Shown here: piece by piece, positions 7,717 through 14,469 of the stretch
Layout of the letters: every line of letters begins with the position of its first letter
How positions within the stretch are numbered: position 1 is the first letter of the stretch
Assembly (NCBI GenBank): GCA_012519315.1
Contig: JAAYQM010000043.1
Span: 1 to 38,450, forward strand
Direction of reading: 5' to 3'
Source: Clostridiales bacterium
Lineage (GTDB): Bacteria > Bacillota > Clostridia > Oscillospirales > CAG-272
DNA: 38,450 bases
Position numbers and translations under genes: made by a program
Notes under the pieces: model-generated
The model's input: only the letters and a program-made list of their open reading frames with translations
Databases searched by the model: none
What the model was told of the DNA's origin: nothing

Positions 7717-9123
7717 TTAATTAAAGGCGTTGACGATAGCTTTAAAGCGGTTGCCCCGCTGCTCAAAGTTTGCGAAAGCGTCAAAGCTTGTGCAGGCGGG
7801 AGAAAGCAGAACAATCTCTCCGGGCTTTGCGATTTGCCGAGCGGCATTGACAGCTCCTTCAAAGTTGCCGTCATGCACAATAACAGGGTGCCCCGGACGG
7901 TAGTCTTCACAGGCAAGGAGAGCCGTCTTTATTTTATCGCCGGCCTCTCCGGTGAGGATTATGGCACGGGCATGGACGCAGAGAGCCTTTGCCAGCGTGT
8001 CAAAGGGGATTTTTTTATCCCGTCCGCCGCAGATGACCACAAGACCGTGACCCAGAGTGCGCAGGGCGGCCTCTGTCCGTGTGGGTGTTGAATCGATGGA
8101 GCTGTTATAATATTTGACACCGTTGTGTGTGCGGACATATTCAATGCGGTGCTCGACACCGTTGAAGGTTTCGGCAACCTCTCTTATTGTTTCATTGCCG
8201 ACCCATGGATATACGGCGGCAATGGCGGCCATATAATTTTCTATATTATGTTTTCCCGGAATCTTGATGGAAGATATAGGAATAATCGGATGTTCTCCTT
8301 CCTCGTCTCTCAAAATGATATGGCCGTTTTTTTCAAAAACCGATACATCCCCTTTTATATTTCCCCCTGATGAGAAGGAGGTGACCTTGACCGGACAGCT
8401 ATCGATTATCGGGGCTGTAAGGGGGCAGTCCGCATTAATAATGGCTCGGTGGCAACCCCTATGTTGATAGATGTTTCGCTTTGCATCTATATACTGCTCA
8501 AGGTCGTGGTGCCAATCCAGATGGTTGGGGGATATATTGGTGATAACGGCAGTGTGAGGGGATCGGGTCGCCGTTTGCAGCTGAAAGCTTGACAGCTCAA
8601 GCACAGCAATGTCATCCTCTGTCATATCGTCTGCAAATTGAATCAGCGGGGTGCCGATATTTCCGCCGACATAGACATTACCCTTTTTGCGTTTTTCATT
8701 TTCAAGGGAGAGCATTTTGTATATCAAGGTGGTGGTTGTGGTTTTGCCGTCACTGCCGGTGACCCCTATAAGCTTTGCCAAAGTCAGGGCAAAAAAAAGC
8801 TCGGTTTCTGAGGTGAGTCTTGCGCCGCCGTCAACAGCTGCCTTTATCTCCGGCAGCCAAGGCTTCACGCCGGGTGAGCGAAAAATAACACCTTCCTTCA
8901 GGTTTCTGAGATAGTTTTCGCCACAAATGAAGTTAACTCCATGGTCGGCAAGACTCTTTGCCGCGTCAGGAAGGTTGTCCCACTCTTTTCTGTCCCGGGC
9001 GGTTACTCTGATTTTATGCTTCAGCAAAAATCTTATCAGAGGGATATTGGAGATGCCGATTCCAATGACGGCGGCCCCGCCGTGTTGTGCTGATCTCAGC
9101 AGTAAATTCCCTTCATGTGTCAC
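7717..9123 (-). CDS. murD: UDP-N-acetylmuramoyl-L-alanine:D-glutamate ligase
   Basis: Cytosolic Mur ligase adding D-Glu to UDP-MurNAc-L-Ala in peptidoglycan synthesis. Seen: N-terminal Rossmann-like domain (VIGIGISNIPL), the ATP P-loop GVTGSDGKTTTTT, the Mur ligase motif NISPNHLDWH, the HRIEY stretch, and the C-terminal domain with ICGGRDKKIPF and LLSPACTSFDAF. Length about 468 aa is normal. The ORF track starts at a GTG at 9132, but that overlaps GAGG; the GTG at 9121-9123 sits 8 nt after GAGG and is preferred. It is the first gene of a seven-gene minus-strand operon; finding murD without other mur or fts genes but leading peptidase genes is unusual. Stop TAA. Confidence 0.96.
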   Translation of the reverse strand: MTHEGNLLLRSAQHGGAAVIGIGISNIPLIRFLLKHKIRVTARDRKEWDNLPDAAKSLADHGVNFICGENYLRNLKEGVIFRSPGVKPWLPEIKAAVDGGARLTSETELFFALTLAKLIGVTGSDGKTTTTTLIYKMLSLENEKRKKGNVYVGGNIGTPLIQFADDMTEDDIAVLELSSFQLQTATRSPHTAVITNISPNHLDWHHDLEQYIDAKRNIYQHRGCHRAIINADCPLTAPIIDSCPVKVTSFSSGGNIKGDVSVFEKNGHIILRDEEGEHPIIPISSIKIPGKHNIENYMAAIAAVYPWVGNETIREVAETFNGVEHRIEYVRTHNGVKYYNSSIDSTPTRTEAALRTLGHGLVVICGGRDKKIPFDTLAKALCVHARAIILTGEAGDKIKTALLACEDYRPGHPVIVHDGNFEGAVNAARQIAKPGEIVLLSPACTSFDAFANFEQRGNRFKAIVNAFN

Positions 9124-9163
9124 AAGCTTCACCTCGGTGCGATTATTTAATCTATACTATATC

Positions 9164-9192
9164 ATTATATAAAAAAATCGCCGTCTATGCAA
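9164..9192 (-). promoter_or_regulatory. Predicted sigma-A promoter of the murD operon
   Basis: On the minus strand TTGCAT is 17 bp from a perfect TATAAT, about 35-40 bp upstream of the murD start. No other good promoter was noticed in the short gaps down to 1473, supporting one transcript for seven genes. Confidence 0.75.
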
Positions 9193-9262
9193 CACAGTCT
9201 TAAAAATATTACAATTTTCAGTAAAAATTGTTGGCTTTTTTTGAGAAACAATTGTTTTCTGC

Positions 9263-9290
9263 TTGACAAATAGAAAGAAATGTCGATAAT
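9263..9290 (+). promoter_or_regulatory. Predicted sigma-A promoter of the small lipoprotein gene
   Basis: TTGACA is followed after 16 bp by GATAAT. It drives the plus-strand lipoprotein gene and is divergent from the murD promoter. Confidence 0.65.
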
Positions 9291-9337
9291 AGTATTTATA
9301 GGCGGTTCTTCTGATCATTTTTATGAAGGCGGTATCA

Positions 9338-9712
9338 ATGATGCGTAGATTTTTCATTGTTTGTCTAAGCATATTGATGATTTTTTCAACCGGATGCGCG
9401 GTGGCGCCCATTCAAAAAGAGGGAATAGTAATAGTGCCGGCGAAAGACGGAAATGATACTACATCCTCCGCTATCGAAGAAGGGTATGAGAGCAATCAGA
9501 CCGTCACCGATTTTTCGGATGACCAGGCCTTGACCGACGAAAAAGAGGTAACTGATGAGAGCGACAAGGTGTATTGGGTGGATGGCGGCTCTGTGTGGCA
9601 TGTGAAAAGAGAAAGCTCCAGCCTTGCACGGTCAAAGGCAGTTCGTTCCGGCACGGTTGAGGAGGCAAAGAGTGCCGGAAAATCAAGGACCTGCAAAATC
9701 TGCTCTAAATAG
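9338..9712 (+). CDS. Small putative lipoprotein with degenerate C-terminal Cys motif domain
   Basis: The start at 9338 (MMRRFFIV) is preferred to the listed 9323 because AAGGCGG lies 5-8 nt before the tandem ATGs. A signal peptide with lipobox STGC predicts membrane anchoring. A low-complexity acidic Ser/Thr/Asp/Glu linker follows, then a C-terminal module of about 45 residues (YWVDGGSVWH ... GTVEEAKSAGKSRTCKICSK). This resembles the small extracellular module 'YHxxxxCxxLxxSKxIxxGTxxEAKxxGxxPCxxC'. Here the first Cys is replaced by Ser (HVKRESSSL) while CKIC is kept, so a metal site would be incomplete. Function unknown. Stop TAG. Confidence 0.7.
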   Translation: MMRRFFIVCLSILMIFSTGCAVAPIQKEGIVIVPAKDGNDTTSSAIEEGYESNQTVTDFSDDQALTDEKEVTDESDKVYWVDGGSVWHVKRESSSLARSKAVRSGTVEEAKSAGKSRTCKICSK

Positions 9713-9845
9713 ACGTATTATCAAAGAATGAATATCCCTCAATATATCGGATTTTGGCTTTTTTTATATATCATCTTCGGTAGTTGACCTGATTTTAAAG
9801 ACATCTTTGTTTCAAATTACTTAACAGCATAGAAATGACTTCTCA
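9713..9845. other. Short AT-rich gap with no recognised gene
   Basis: Between the lipoprotein stop and the rnpB terminator I see no coding frame or RNA motif. Confidence 0.6.
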
Positions 9846-9894
9846 GTTGCAAAAAGGCATCCCCGTCCATAAGACGGGGATGCCTTTTTGCAAC
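9846..9894 (-). terminator. Rho-independent terminator of rnpB
   Basis: A perfect 22-bp inverted repeat (arms 9846-9867 and 9873-9894, loop CATAA) has a GC core and T5 at its 3' side on the minus strand. The upstream arm includes the last bases of the mature RNase P RNA, so terminator and P1 helix compete for them. The flanking A5/T5 makes it symmetrical for the plus strand. Confidence 0.9.
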
Positions 9895-10293
9895 CGACCT
9901 GTAAGCCGGGTTCTGTAACGCGTCACAATAAGCGGAAAAAACCGCTTGTAATGACGCCTGCAATCATCTATCTTTGCAAAACGTTGCCGTTTTGCTCGGA
10001 GTAAAACTCCCGCCACCCGCAGAATCTGTCGGGCCGACATAGCGGCAGAGCCGCGCTCCGCATACGGTGTTGCATCGGATAGGGTTTACATAGGCACACA
10101 GTCGCCTGTCATGCCGGTGAGCTCTTACCTCACCTTTCCACCCTTACCGCATTAAAATGCGGCGGTTTATTTCTGTTGCACTTTCCCTGAAGTCGCCTTC
10201 GGCGGACGTTATCCGCTATCCTGCCCTGTGATGCCCGGACTTTCCTCATAATAATACCTTTCGGCAACATATTACGCGATTGCACAGTCGGTT
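9892..10293 (-). ncRNA. rnpB: RNase P RNA, bacterial class A
   Basis: Catalytic RNA of RNase P, which matures tRNA 5' ends. On the minus strand the conserved 5' block GAGGAAAGTCCGGGC is present near 10250, followed by CAGGATAGCGGATAACG, a GGTGAGGTAAGAGCTCACC hairpin, TAAACCC, and the 3' block ACAGAACCCGGCTTACAGG. The ends are set by P1: AACCGACTGT at the 5' end pairs with ACAGGTCGGTT at the 3' end. The helix arrangement looks like type A, not the Bacillus type B. ORFs listed here are spurious. Confidence 0.96.
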
Positions 10294-10301
10294 ACAACAA
10301 T

Positions 10302-10330
10302 ATTATAATATATTTTTTTGCAAATGTCAA
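10302..10330 (-). promoter_or_regulatory. Consensus promoter of rnpB overlapping the thiT stop
   Basis: On the minus strand a perfect TTGACA is 17 bp from a perfect TATAAT. The start site would be within a few bases of the predicted RNA 5' end. The -35 box contains the TGA stop codon of thiT. Confidence 0.9.
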
Positions 10331-10896
10331 TTATCGATGCCGGTAAGCCGTCTCATATACGGTGTTTTGGCAATGATAAAGTAGGCGCCGAAAAGGGTAA
10401 AGATCAGCTCAGGAAGCATATATGAGCCGTTATAGACAATGGAATACAGATATACATTCCATCCCTCCCATGCCCAACTGCTGAAGAATATGATCCCTGA
10501 GAGAAAATGGCTTAAAAATCTAAGCGTCAGTGCCAGAACGATTCCCGAGAGCATACCCCTAATCCCTTTTTTGCGGGCGATTCCGGCTATGCCGAGAATG
10601 GTGAAGGCAACAAAATAATCAAGGACAACGGAGCCGATCAATACAAATTCGGACAGTCCCCAGCCCATCATCGGACCTAAGCCGATAAGCATCTGAATGA
10701 CGGCATATACGAAGGAAGAGCCAAACCCCCAGCCCAGTCCGTATTTGATGGAAATAAGTATGACGGGTAGCATGCTTAAGGGGGTGACGCTTCCGCCGAA
10801 CTGCAGAAAGGGCATGATGTTGATCATACTCAAAACGGTGGAGAGAGCAATGAGAATGGCGCATTCTGCCAGCTTTAAAACTTTTGTGTTTTTCAT
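10327..10896 (-). CDS. thiT: Thiamine ECF transporter substrate-binding (S) component
   Basis: Membrane protein that binds thiamine and docks on a shared EcfAA'T energy module encoded elsewhere. The 189-aa protein has about six hydrophobic segments. Family features seen: FGGSVTPLSMLPVILIS near the N-terminus, then YGLGWGFG, a VLDYFVAFTILGIAG segment, RFLSHFLSG, and YNGSYMLPELIF, matching ThiT thiamine-pocket regions. The TPP riboswitch in its leader independently supports thiamine as substrate. TGAGG precedes the ATG by 10 nt. Stop TGA. Confidence 0.95.
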   Translation of the reverse strand: MKNTKVLKLAECAILIALSTVLSMINIMPFLQFGGSVTPLSMLPVILISIKYGLGWGFGSSFVYAVIQMLIGLGPMMGWGLSEFVLIGSVVLDYFVAFTILGIAGIARKKGIRGMLSGIVLALTLRFLSHFLSGIIFFSSWAWEGWNVYLYSIVYNGSYMLPELIFTLFGAYFIIAKTPYMRRLTGIDN

Positions 10897-10922
10897 CTGT
10901 CCAAAACCTCACTAATAAAAAA

Positions 10923-10950
10923 TTGCCCCACAGAAATACCCGTGGGGCAA
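10923..10950 (-). terminator. Attenuator terminator of the thiT riboswitch
   Basis: On the minus strand TTGCCCCAC and GTGGGGCAA form a 9-bp stem, followed by a T-run ending just before the thiT ribosome binding site. It lies after the TPP aptamer and before the start codon, the usual architecture for transcriptional shut-off when TPP is bound. Confidence 0.92.
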
Positions 10951-10990
10951 GCGTTTATACAATACAAAACGAACAGAATCCGCTCTGATT

Positions 10991-11110
10991 AAATAAATCT
11001 CCCTACGCCGGTATTATCCGTATCAGGTTGAAGGGTTCGGATTACTCCATCTCAGCCGCAAGACAATATACTGTAAGGCATATTGCAGGCAGCACCCCTG
11101 ATTATTTCTG
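10991..11110 (-). promoter_or_regulatory. TPP riboswitch (THI element)
   Basis: Minus-strand sequence contains the THI-box blocks CAGGGGTGCT, GGCTGAGATGG, ACCCTTCAACCTGATACGG and CCGGCGTAGGGA in order. P1 is formed by AAATAATC and GATTTATTT at the two ends. A variable arm (P3 extension) contains CTTACAGTATATTG. It controls thiT through the downstream attenuator. Confidence 0.97.
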
Positions 11111-11123
11111 TGCTGGCAATCTC

Positions 11124-11152
11124 ATTATATAATAATTTATCTGAAATGTCAA
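11124..11152 (-). promoter_or_regulatory. Consensus promoter of the thiT riboswitch transcript
   Basis: TTGACA and TATAAT, both perfect, are spaced 17 bp on the minus strand. The start site would lie a few bases before the P1 helix of the aptamer. Confidence 0.9.
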
Positions 11153-11248
11153 TAGATTTTTGCGTAGCGACCAATAGAGAAGATGAGAGGCGGATAAAGG
11201 GCGACCTCCGCCATTTTTACGGAAAACAGCCGGTTTGCGGCGTTATGA

Positions 11249-11277
11249 TTGACGATTGATAGGTTTTTTAGTATAAT
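11249..11277 (+). promoter_or_regulatory. Predicted sigma-A promoter of the ketopantoate-reductase-like gene
   Basis: TTGACG is 17 bp from a perfect TATAAT. This promoter overlaps the first codons of the ORF-track prediction at 11249, which shows that start to be wrong. Confidence 0.85.
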
Positions 11278-11314
11278 GAATAGACTAAATGAAAAATTGA
11301 AAAGGATGTATAAA

Positions 11315-12232
11315 GTGGAAATCAAAAGGGTGTCTATTATCGGTCTTGGAGCCTTGGGTGTTCTGTATGGCCATCATTTGTCAAAGAGGATGGATGAGGG
11401 GGATCTGCGCATCATTGCCGATGAGGCGCGTATCCGCCGATATAAGGAGAAGGGCGTTATCTGTAACGGCGAGATCTGCCGCTTTAATTATGTAACTCCG
11501 GATGAGCCGGCGGAGGCTGCCGATTTGATATTGATTGCTGTTAAATTCGGCGGACTGGAAGCGGCTGTTGATATGATAAAAAACCATGTGGGCAGGGATA
11601 CCTTGATTCTGTCCCTGCTTAACGGGATATCAAGCGAGCAGATGATTGAGGATGTTTATGGCAAGGGGAAGGTACTCGATTGTGTCGCCCAGGGTATGGA
11701 TGCCGTGAAGGTAGACAATGCCTTAAGCTATAAGAACATGGGGCTCTTGTGCTTCGGAGACCGTGAGGGCGTGCATCCCTCGGAGAAGGCTGCAAGAGTA
11801 GCCCGATTCTTTGATAAAACCCGTGTCCCCTATTTGCTTGATCCGAATATGAAAAAGCGAATGTGGGGAAAATTTATGCTGAATGTGGGAGTTAATCAGG
11901 TTGTTTCATTCTTTGAGGGGGATTACGGCACTATTCAGGAGGACGGGCCGGCACGGGATATGATGATCGCAGCTATGCGGGAGGTGCTGATACTCTCGCA
12001 AAAGGAGGGTGTTTGTCTCACCGAGGAGGATCTTGGGTACTGGCTGAGCATCCTTGAGCCGCTGAATCCGAAGGGAAAGCCGTCGATGCGGCAGGATATG
12101 GAGGCGCGCCGACCGAGTGAGGTCGGGCTGTTTGCCCGGACTGTGATAAGGCTTGGGGAAAAGCATGGTATTGAGACCCCCGTCAACCAAAAGTTATATG
12201 ATTATATCACCTCGGTAGAAAAAACCTATTAG
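11315..12232 (+). CDS. 2-dehydropantoate 2-reductase (ketopantoate reductase) family protein
   Basis: NADPH-dependent reductase of the PanE/ApbA family, about 305 aa. Seen: N-terminal Rossmann motif VSIIGLGALGVLYG, IAVKFGG before the second domain, LLNGISSEQMIEDVYG as in the family LQNGxxxE, and the catalytic-domain GKFMLNVGVNQV (Lys and Asn conserved). The start is put at the GTG 11315, 8 nt after AGGA; the promoter and -10 box lie in the upstream extension, and an ATG at 11306 has no proper ribosome binding site. No panB or panC is adjacent, and the LGARTV-like end and HGIETPVNQKLYD motif occur across the family, so the substrate may be another 2-keto acid. Stop TAG. Confidence 0.88.
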   Translation: MEIKRVSIIGLGALGVLYGHHLSKRMDEGDLRIIADEARIRRYKEKGVICNGEICRFNYVTPDEPAEAADLILIAVKFGGLEAAVDMIKNHVGRDTLILSLLNGISSEQMIEDVYGKGKVLDCVAQGMDAVKVDNALSYKNMGLLCFGDREGVHPSEKAARVARFFDKTRVPYLLDPNMKKRMWGKFMLNVGVNQVVSFFEGDYGTIQEDGPARDMMIAAMREVLILSQKEGVCLTEEDLGYWLSILEPLNPKGKPSMRQDMEARRPSEVGLFARTVIRLGEKHGIETPVNQKLYDYITSVEKTY

Positions 12233-12298
12233 TCCTTGCTTTTTTCTGGCTGATCTTAACATTTACACAAAAAATATGGCAGTATTAACTAATACAGG

Positions 12299-12327
12299 TT
12301 GAAATATCCGGAAAAATATGATAAAAT
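12299..12327 (+). promoter_or_regulatory. Predicted promoter of the DUF368 gene
   Basis: TTGAAA is 17 bp from TAAAAT. It lies about 90 bp upstream of the ATG, in the gap after the ketopantoate reductase homologue. Confidence 0.65.
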
Positions 12328-12414
12328 ATTGCGTTAAGATTTACAGAGTTTTAACCTGCTTTGAGTTAGATTAATTATCTCTCAACTACAATAAGGAAGG
12401 ACAAAAACATTGTT

Positions 12415-13278
12415 ATGAAATCGGCGGCTGTTAAAGATTTTTTCTATAAGATATTGTGTGGATTCCTGCTTGGAACGGCGGTGATCGCTCCGGGAATCAG
12501 TTGCAGCGTTATTGCTATCATTATGGGCATTTACAGCGACCTTATTGAGATTGTATCCAACCCGTTTAAAAACCTTAAAAGGAACATACTTTACCTGATT
12601 CCCCTCGGTATTGGCGCGCTGGGCAGCGTCGTTGTCCTGCTGCGTGCCCTTGAATGGCTTTTTGACCGGTATTCGACTCCGGCATACTTTCTCTTTATCG
12701 GGCTGATTGCCGGCAGCCTGCCTGCTATTTTCAAGGAGGCGAAGACAGGTCCTTTCAAAAAGAGATATATTCTTGCCATTGTGACAGCCTTTGCCATTGC
12801 AATAGCGATAGGGATACCGGATAAGCTTAATATTACATTTGCCGCGGATACAACCTCATGGCTGTATTTTTCGATTTGCGGCGCCCTCGCGGGAATAGCA
12901 AGCCTTGTGCCGGGCATGAGCGTTTCGGTGATACTGATGGTGCTTGGCGTTTATGAGCCGATGTTGGAGGCGACAGCCAATTTTGATGTTGTGACAATGA
13001 TGCCGGTAGGTATTGCTTTTGTCCTCGGGATGGTGCTCTTTTCCCGGTTTGCAAAATATGTTTTCAAGCGTTTTCACAGCTTTGCCTATTATATGGTTTC
13101 CGGATTTATGCTTGGCTCAATTGCTACTATTTTTCCGCAGTTGCCCACCGATGCGCCGACTATAATCCTAAGTGTCCTTGCTGTCGGGTTTGGGCTGTTT
13201 ATCTCGATTTTCTTTCAGGTGCTGGGTAAAAATCTTCGGGGCGCGACAGAAAAGGAAAGCACCGCCATTCTGCAATAG
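12415..13278 (+). CDS. DUF368 membrane protein, PopT-type polyprenyl-phosphate transporter
   Basis: Polytopic membrane protein of 287 aa. The family shows an internal repeat, seen here as GTAVIAPGISCSVIAIIMGIY near 20 and ASLVPGMSVSVILMVLGVYEP near 163: two PG-S motifs of inverted topology. DUF368 proteins (PopT) have been reported as one of two families that recycle undecaprenyl phosphate to the inner membrane leaflet; assignment here is by family. Other marks: RYSTPAYFLFIGLIAGSLPAIF and a long hydrophobic C-terminal half. AAGGAAGG is about 14 nt upstream, a rather long spacing. It is the first gene of a plus-strand group ending at 14457. Stop TAG, and the frame stays open past it into the flavodoxin gene. 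Confidence 0.9.
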   Translation: MKSAAVKDFFYKILCGFLLGTAVIAPGISCSVIAIIMGIYSDLIEIVSNPFKNLKRNILYLIPLGIGALGSVVVLLRALEWLFDRYSTPAYFLFIGLIAGSLPAIFKEAKTGPFKKRYILAIVTAFAIAIAIGIPDKLNITFAADTTSWLYFSICGALAGIASLVPGMSVSVILMVLGVYEPMLEATANFDVVTMMPVGIAFVLGMVLFSRFAKYVFKRFHSFAYYMVSGFMLGSIATIFPQLPTDAPTIILSVLAVGFGLFISIFFQVLGKNLRGATEKESTAILQ

Positions 13279-13386
13279 CGGTTGTCAGATTTATGTATTA
13301 TATGTGACTTTGCGTGGGATCATGATAAGGCGCTCGGACGGGCAAGGAAAACAGGCAGCCGCAAAAACAAACACAGGAGAGAAGCT

Positions 13387-13845
13387 ATGTTTATTGGTAT
13401 TATCGTTTATTCCAAAACAGGAAATACTCTTTCGGTTGCGAATAGAGTTAAGCAGGCCTTTGAGGCACGGGGGCATACGGTTAGCATCGATCAGATAAAG
13501 GCCGATGTTGATGAAAAGAAAAGTAAGGTGAATTTGACCCACAGACCCGATCCGACAATTTATGACAGAGTGGTTTTTGCCGCTCCGGTATGGGCATTTA
13601 CCCTTTGTCCTGTAATGCGGGAATACCTCACCGTCCTGCCCGAGCTGCGTGATGTCAATGTCTACGGTATTGTCACACAGCATCTTTCCCGCCCGTGGCT
13701 TGGAGGAAATCGGGCAGTTAAAAAAATTCGTCGTCTTTGCGCAAATGTCGGCGCGCAAATGATTGGCGAGGGGGTAATTATGTGGTCCCACTCTGATCGG
13801 GAGCGTCATATCGAAGAGCTTGCCGAACGGCTTGCCTCCCTTTGA
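13387..13845 (+). CDS. Flavodoxin-family protein
   Basis: About 152 aa with the FMN-phosphate loop IVYSKTGNTLSVA at the N-terminus, then VVFAAPVWAFTLCPVMREYL, matching the middle FMN loop of flavodoxin-like proteins. The listed start (TTG, 13282) is rejected: AGGAGAG lies just before the ATG at 13387, and that start puts the FMN loop at the N-terminus as usual. It lies 108 bp after the DUF368 gene and 21 bp before the UPF0316 gene, probably in one transcript. Partner and reaction unknown. Stop TGA. Confidence 0.85.
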   Translation: MFIGIIVYSKTGNTLSVANRVKQAFEARGHTVSIDQIKADVDEKKSKVNLTHRPDPTIYDRVVFAAPVWAFTLCPVMREYLTVLPELRDVNVYGIVTQHLSRPWLGGNRAVKKIRRLCANVGAQMIGEGVIMWSHSDRERHIEELAERLASL

Positions 13846-13866
13846 ATACTATTAAAGAGGTTGTAT

Positions 13867-14418
13867 ATGGATTTTTTACAAAGCAACAGTATCTGGATTT
13901 ATTTTTTCATTTTTTTCGGTAAAATCCTTGAGGTAACGGTTAATACCATTCGTGTTTTGCTGATTACAAAGGGGCAGAGAATAACCGGCGCACTTATTGC
14001 GATTTTAGAGGTTTCAATCTGGCTTGCCGTCACCGGTACCGTTCTGACCGGATTTAAGGATGATTTGCTGAAATGTGTGGTTTTTGTCATCGCCTTTTCG
14101 GTGGGAAATTATCTTGGATCATGGTTTGAGGACAAGCTTGCCTTTGGTCTTGCATCAATACAGGTTATCATTCCGGAGAGTGAAACGGACAAGGAGCTTG
14201 CCGGGATATTGCGGGAGAAGGACTTTGCCGTCACCGTTTTAAACGGAAAGGGAAAGGATGGAAACCGTGAGCTGCTCATTATGCACGTCAAGCGCAAGCG
14301 GATTCCCGAGGCGTCCGAAATTATTAAGAATCATCTTAAAAATGCGGTGATTGTTATCAACGAATCAAAGATCGTGTACGGCGGATTCTTGGGCAAAATG
14401 AGCGGAAAGACAAGATAA
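13867..14418 (+). CDS. UPF0316 / DUF5698-DUF2179 membrane protein
   Basis: About 183 aa. An N-terminal part with three hydrophobic segments contains FGKILEVTVNTIRVLLITKG, the hallmark of UPF0316 (B. subtilis YebE type). The cytosolic C-terminal part (IIPESETDKELAGILREKDFAVTVLNGKGKDG) is a DUF2179-like fold. Function unknown. The ATG at 13867 is chosen because AAAGAGG ends 6-7 nt upstream; the listed 13861 is a TTG next to that site. Stop TAA, followed by a stem-loop. Confidence 0.9.
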   Translation: MDFLQSNSIWIYFFIFFGKILEVTVNTIRVLLITKGQRITGALIAILEVSIWLAVTGTVLTGFKDDLLKCVVFVIAFSVGNYLGSWFEDKLAFGLASIQVIIPESETDKELAGILREKDFAVTVLNGKGKDGNRELLIMHVKRKRIPEASEIIKNHLKNAVIVINESKIVYGGFLGKMSGKTR

Positions 14419-14430
14419 TAGATAAAAGGA

Positions 14431-14457
14431 CACCGCATAACCTTCGATTATGCGGTG
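14431..14457. terminator. Stem-loop terminator between convergent genes
   Basis: CACCGCATAA pairs perfectly with TTATGCGGTG across a 7-nt loop, followed by TTGTTT on the plus strand. It ends the DUF368 group and probably also the solute-binding protein transcript; T-runs are weak on both sides. Confidence 0.75.
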
Positions 14458-14469
14458 TTGTTTATAGAG

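Noticed and set aside
9843-10040. 65-aa minus-strand ORF
   Set aside because: Lies within the RNase P RNA and its terminator.
11249-11314. N-terminal 22 codons of the listed ketopantoate reductase ORF
   Set aside because: They overlap a consensus promoter including its -10 box; the protein starts at GTG 11315.
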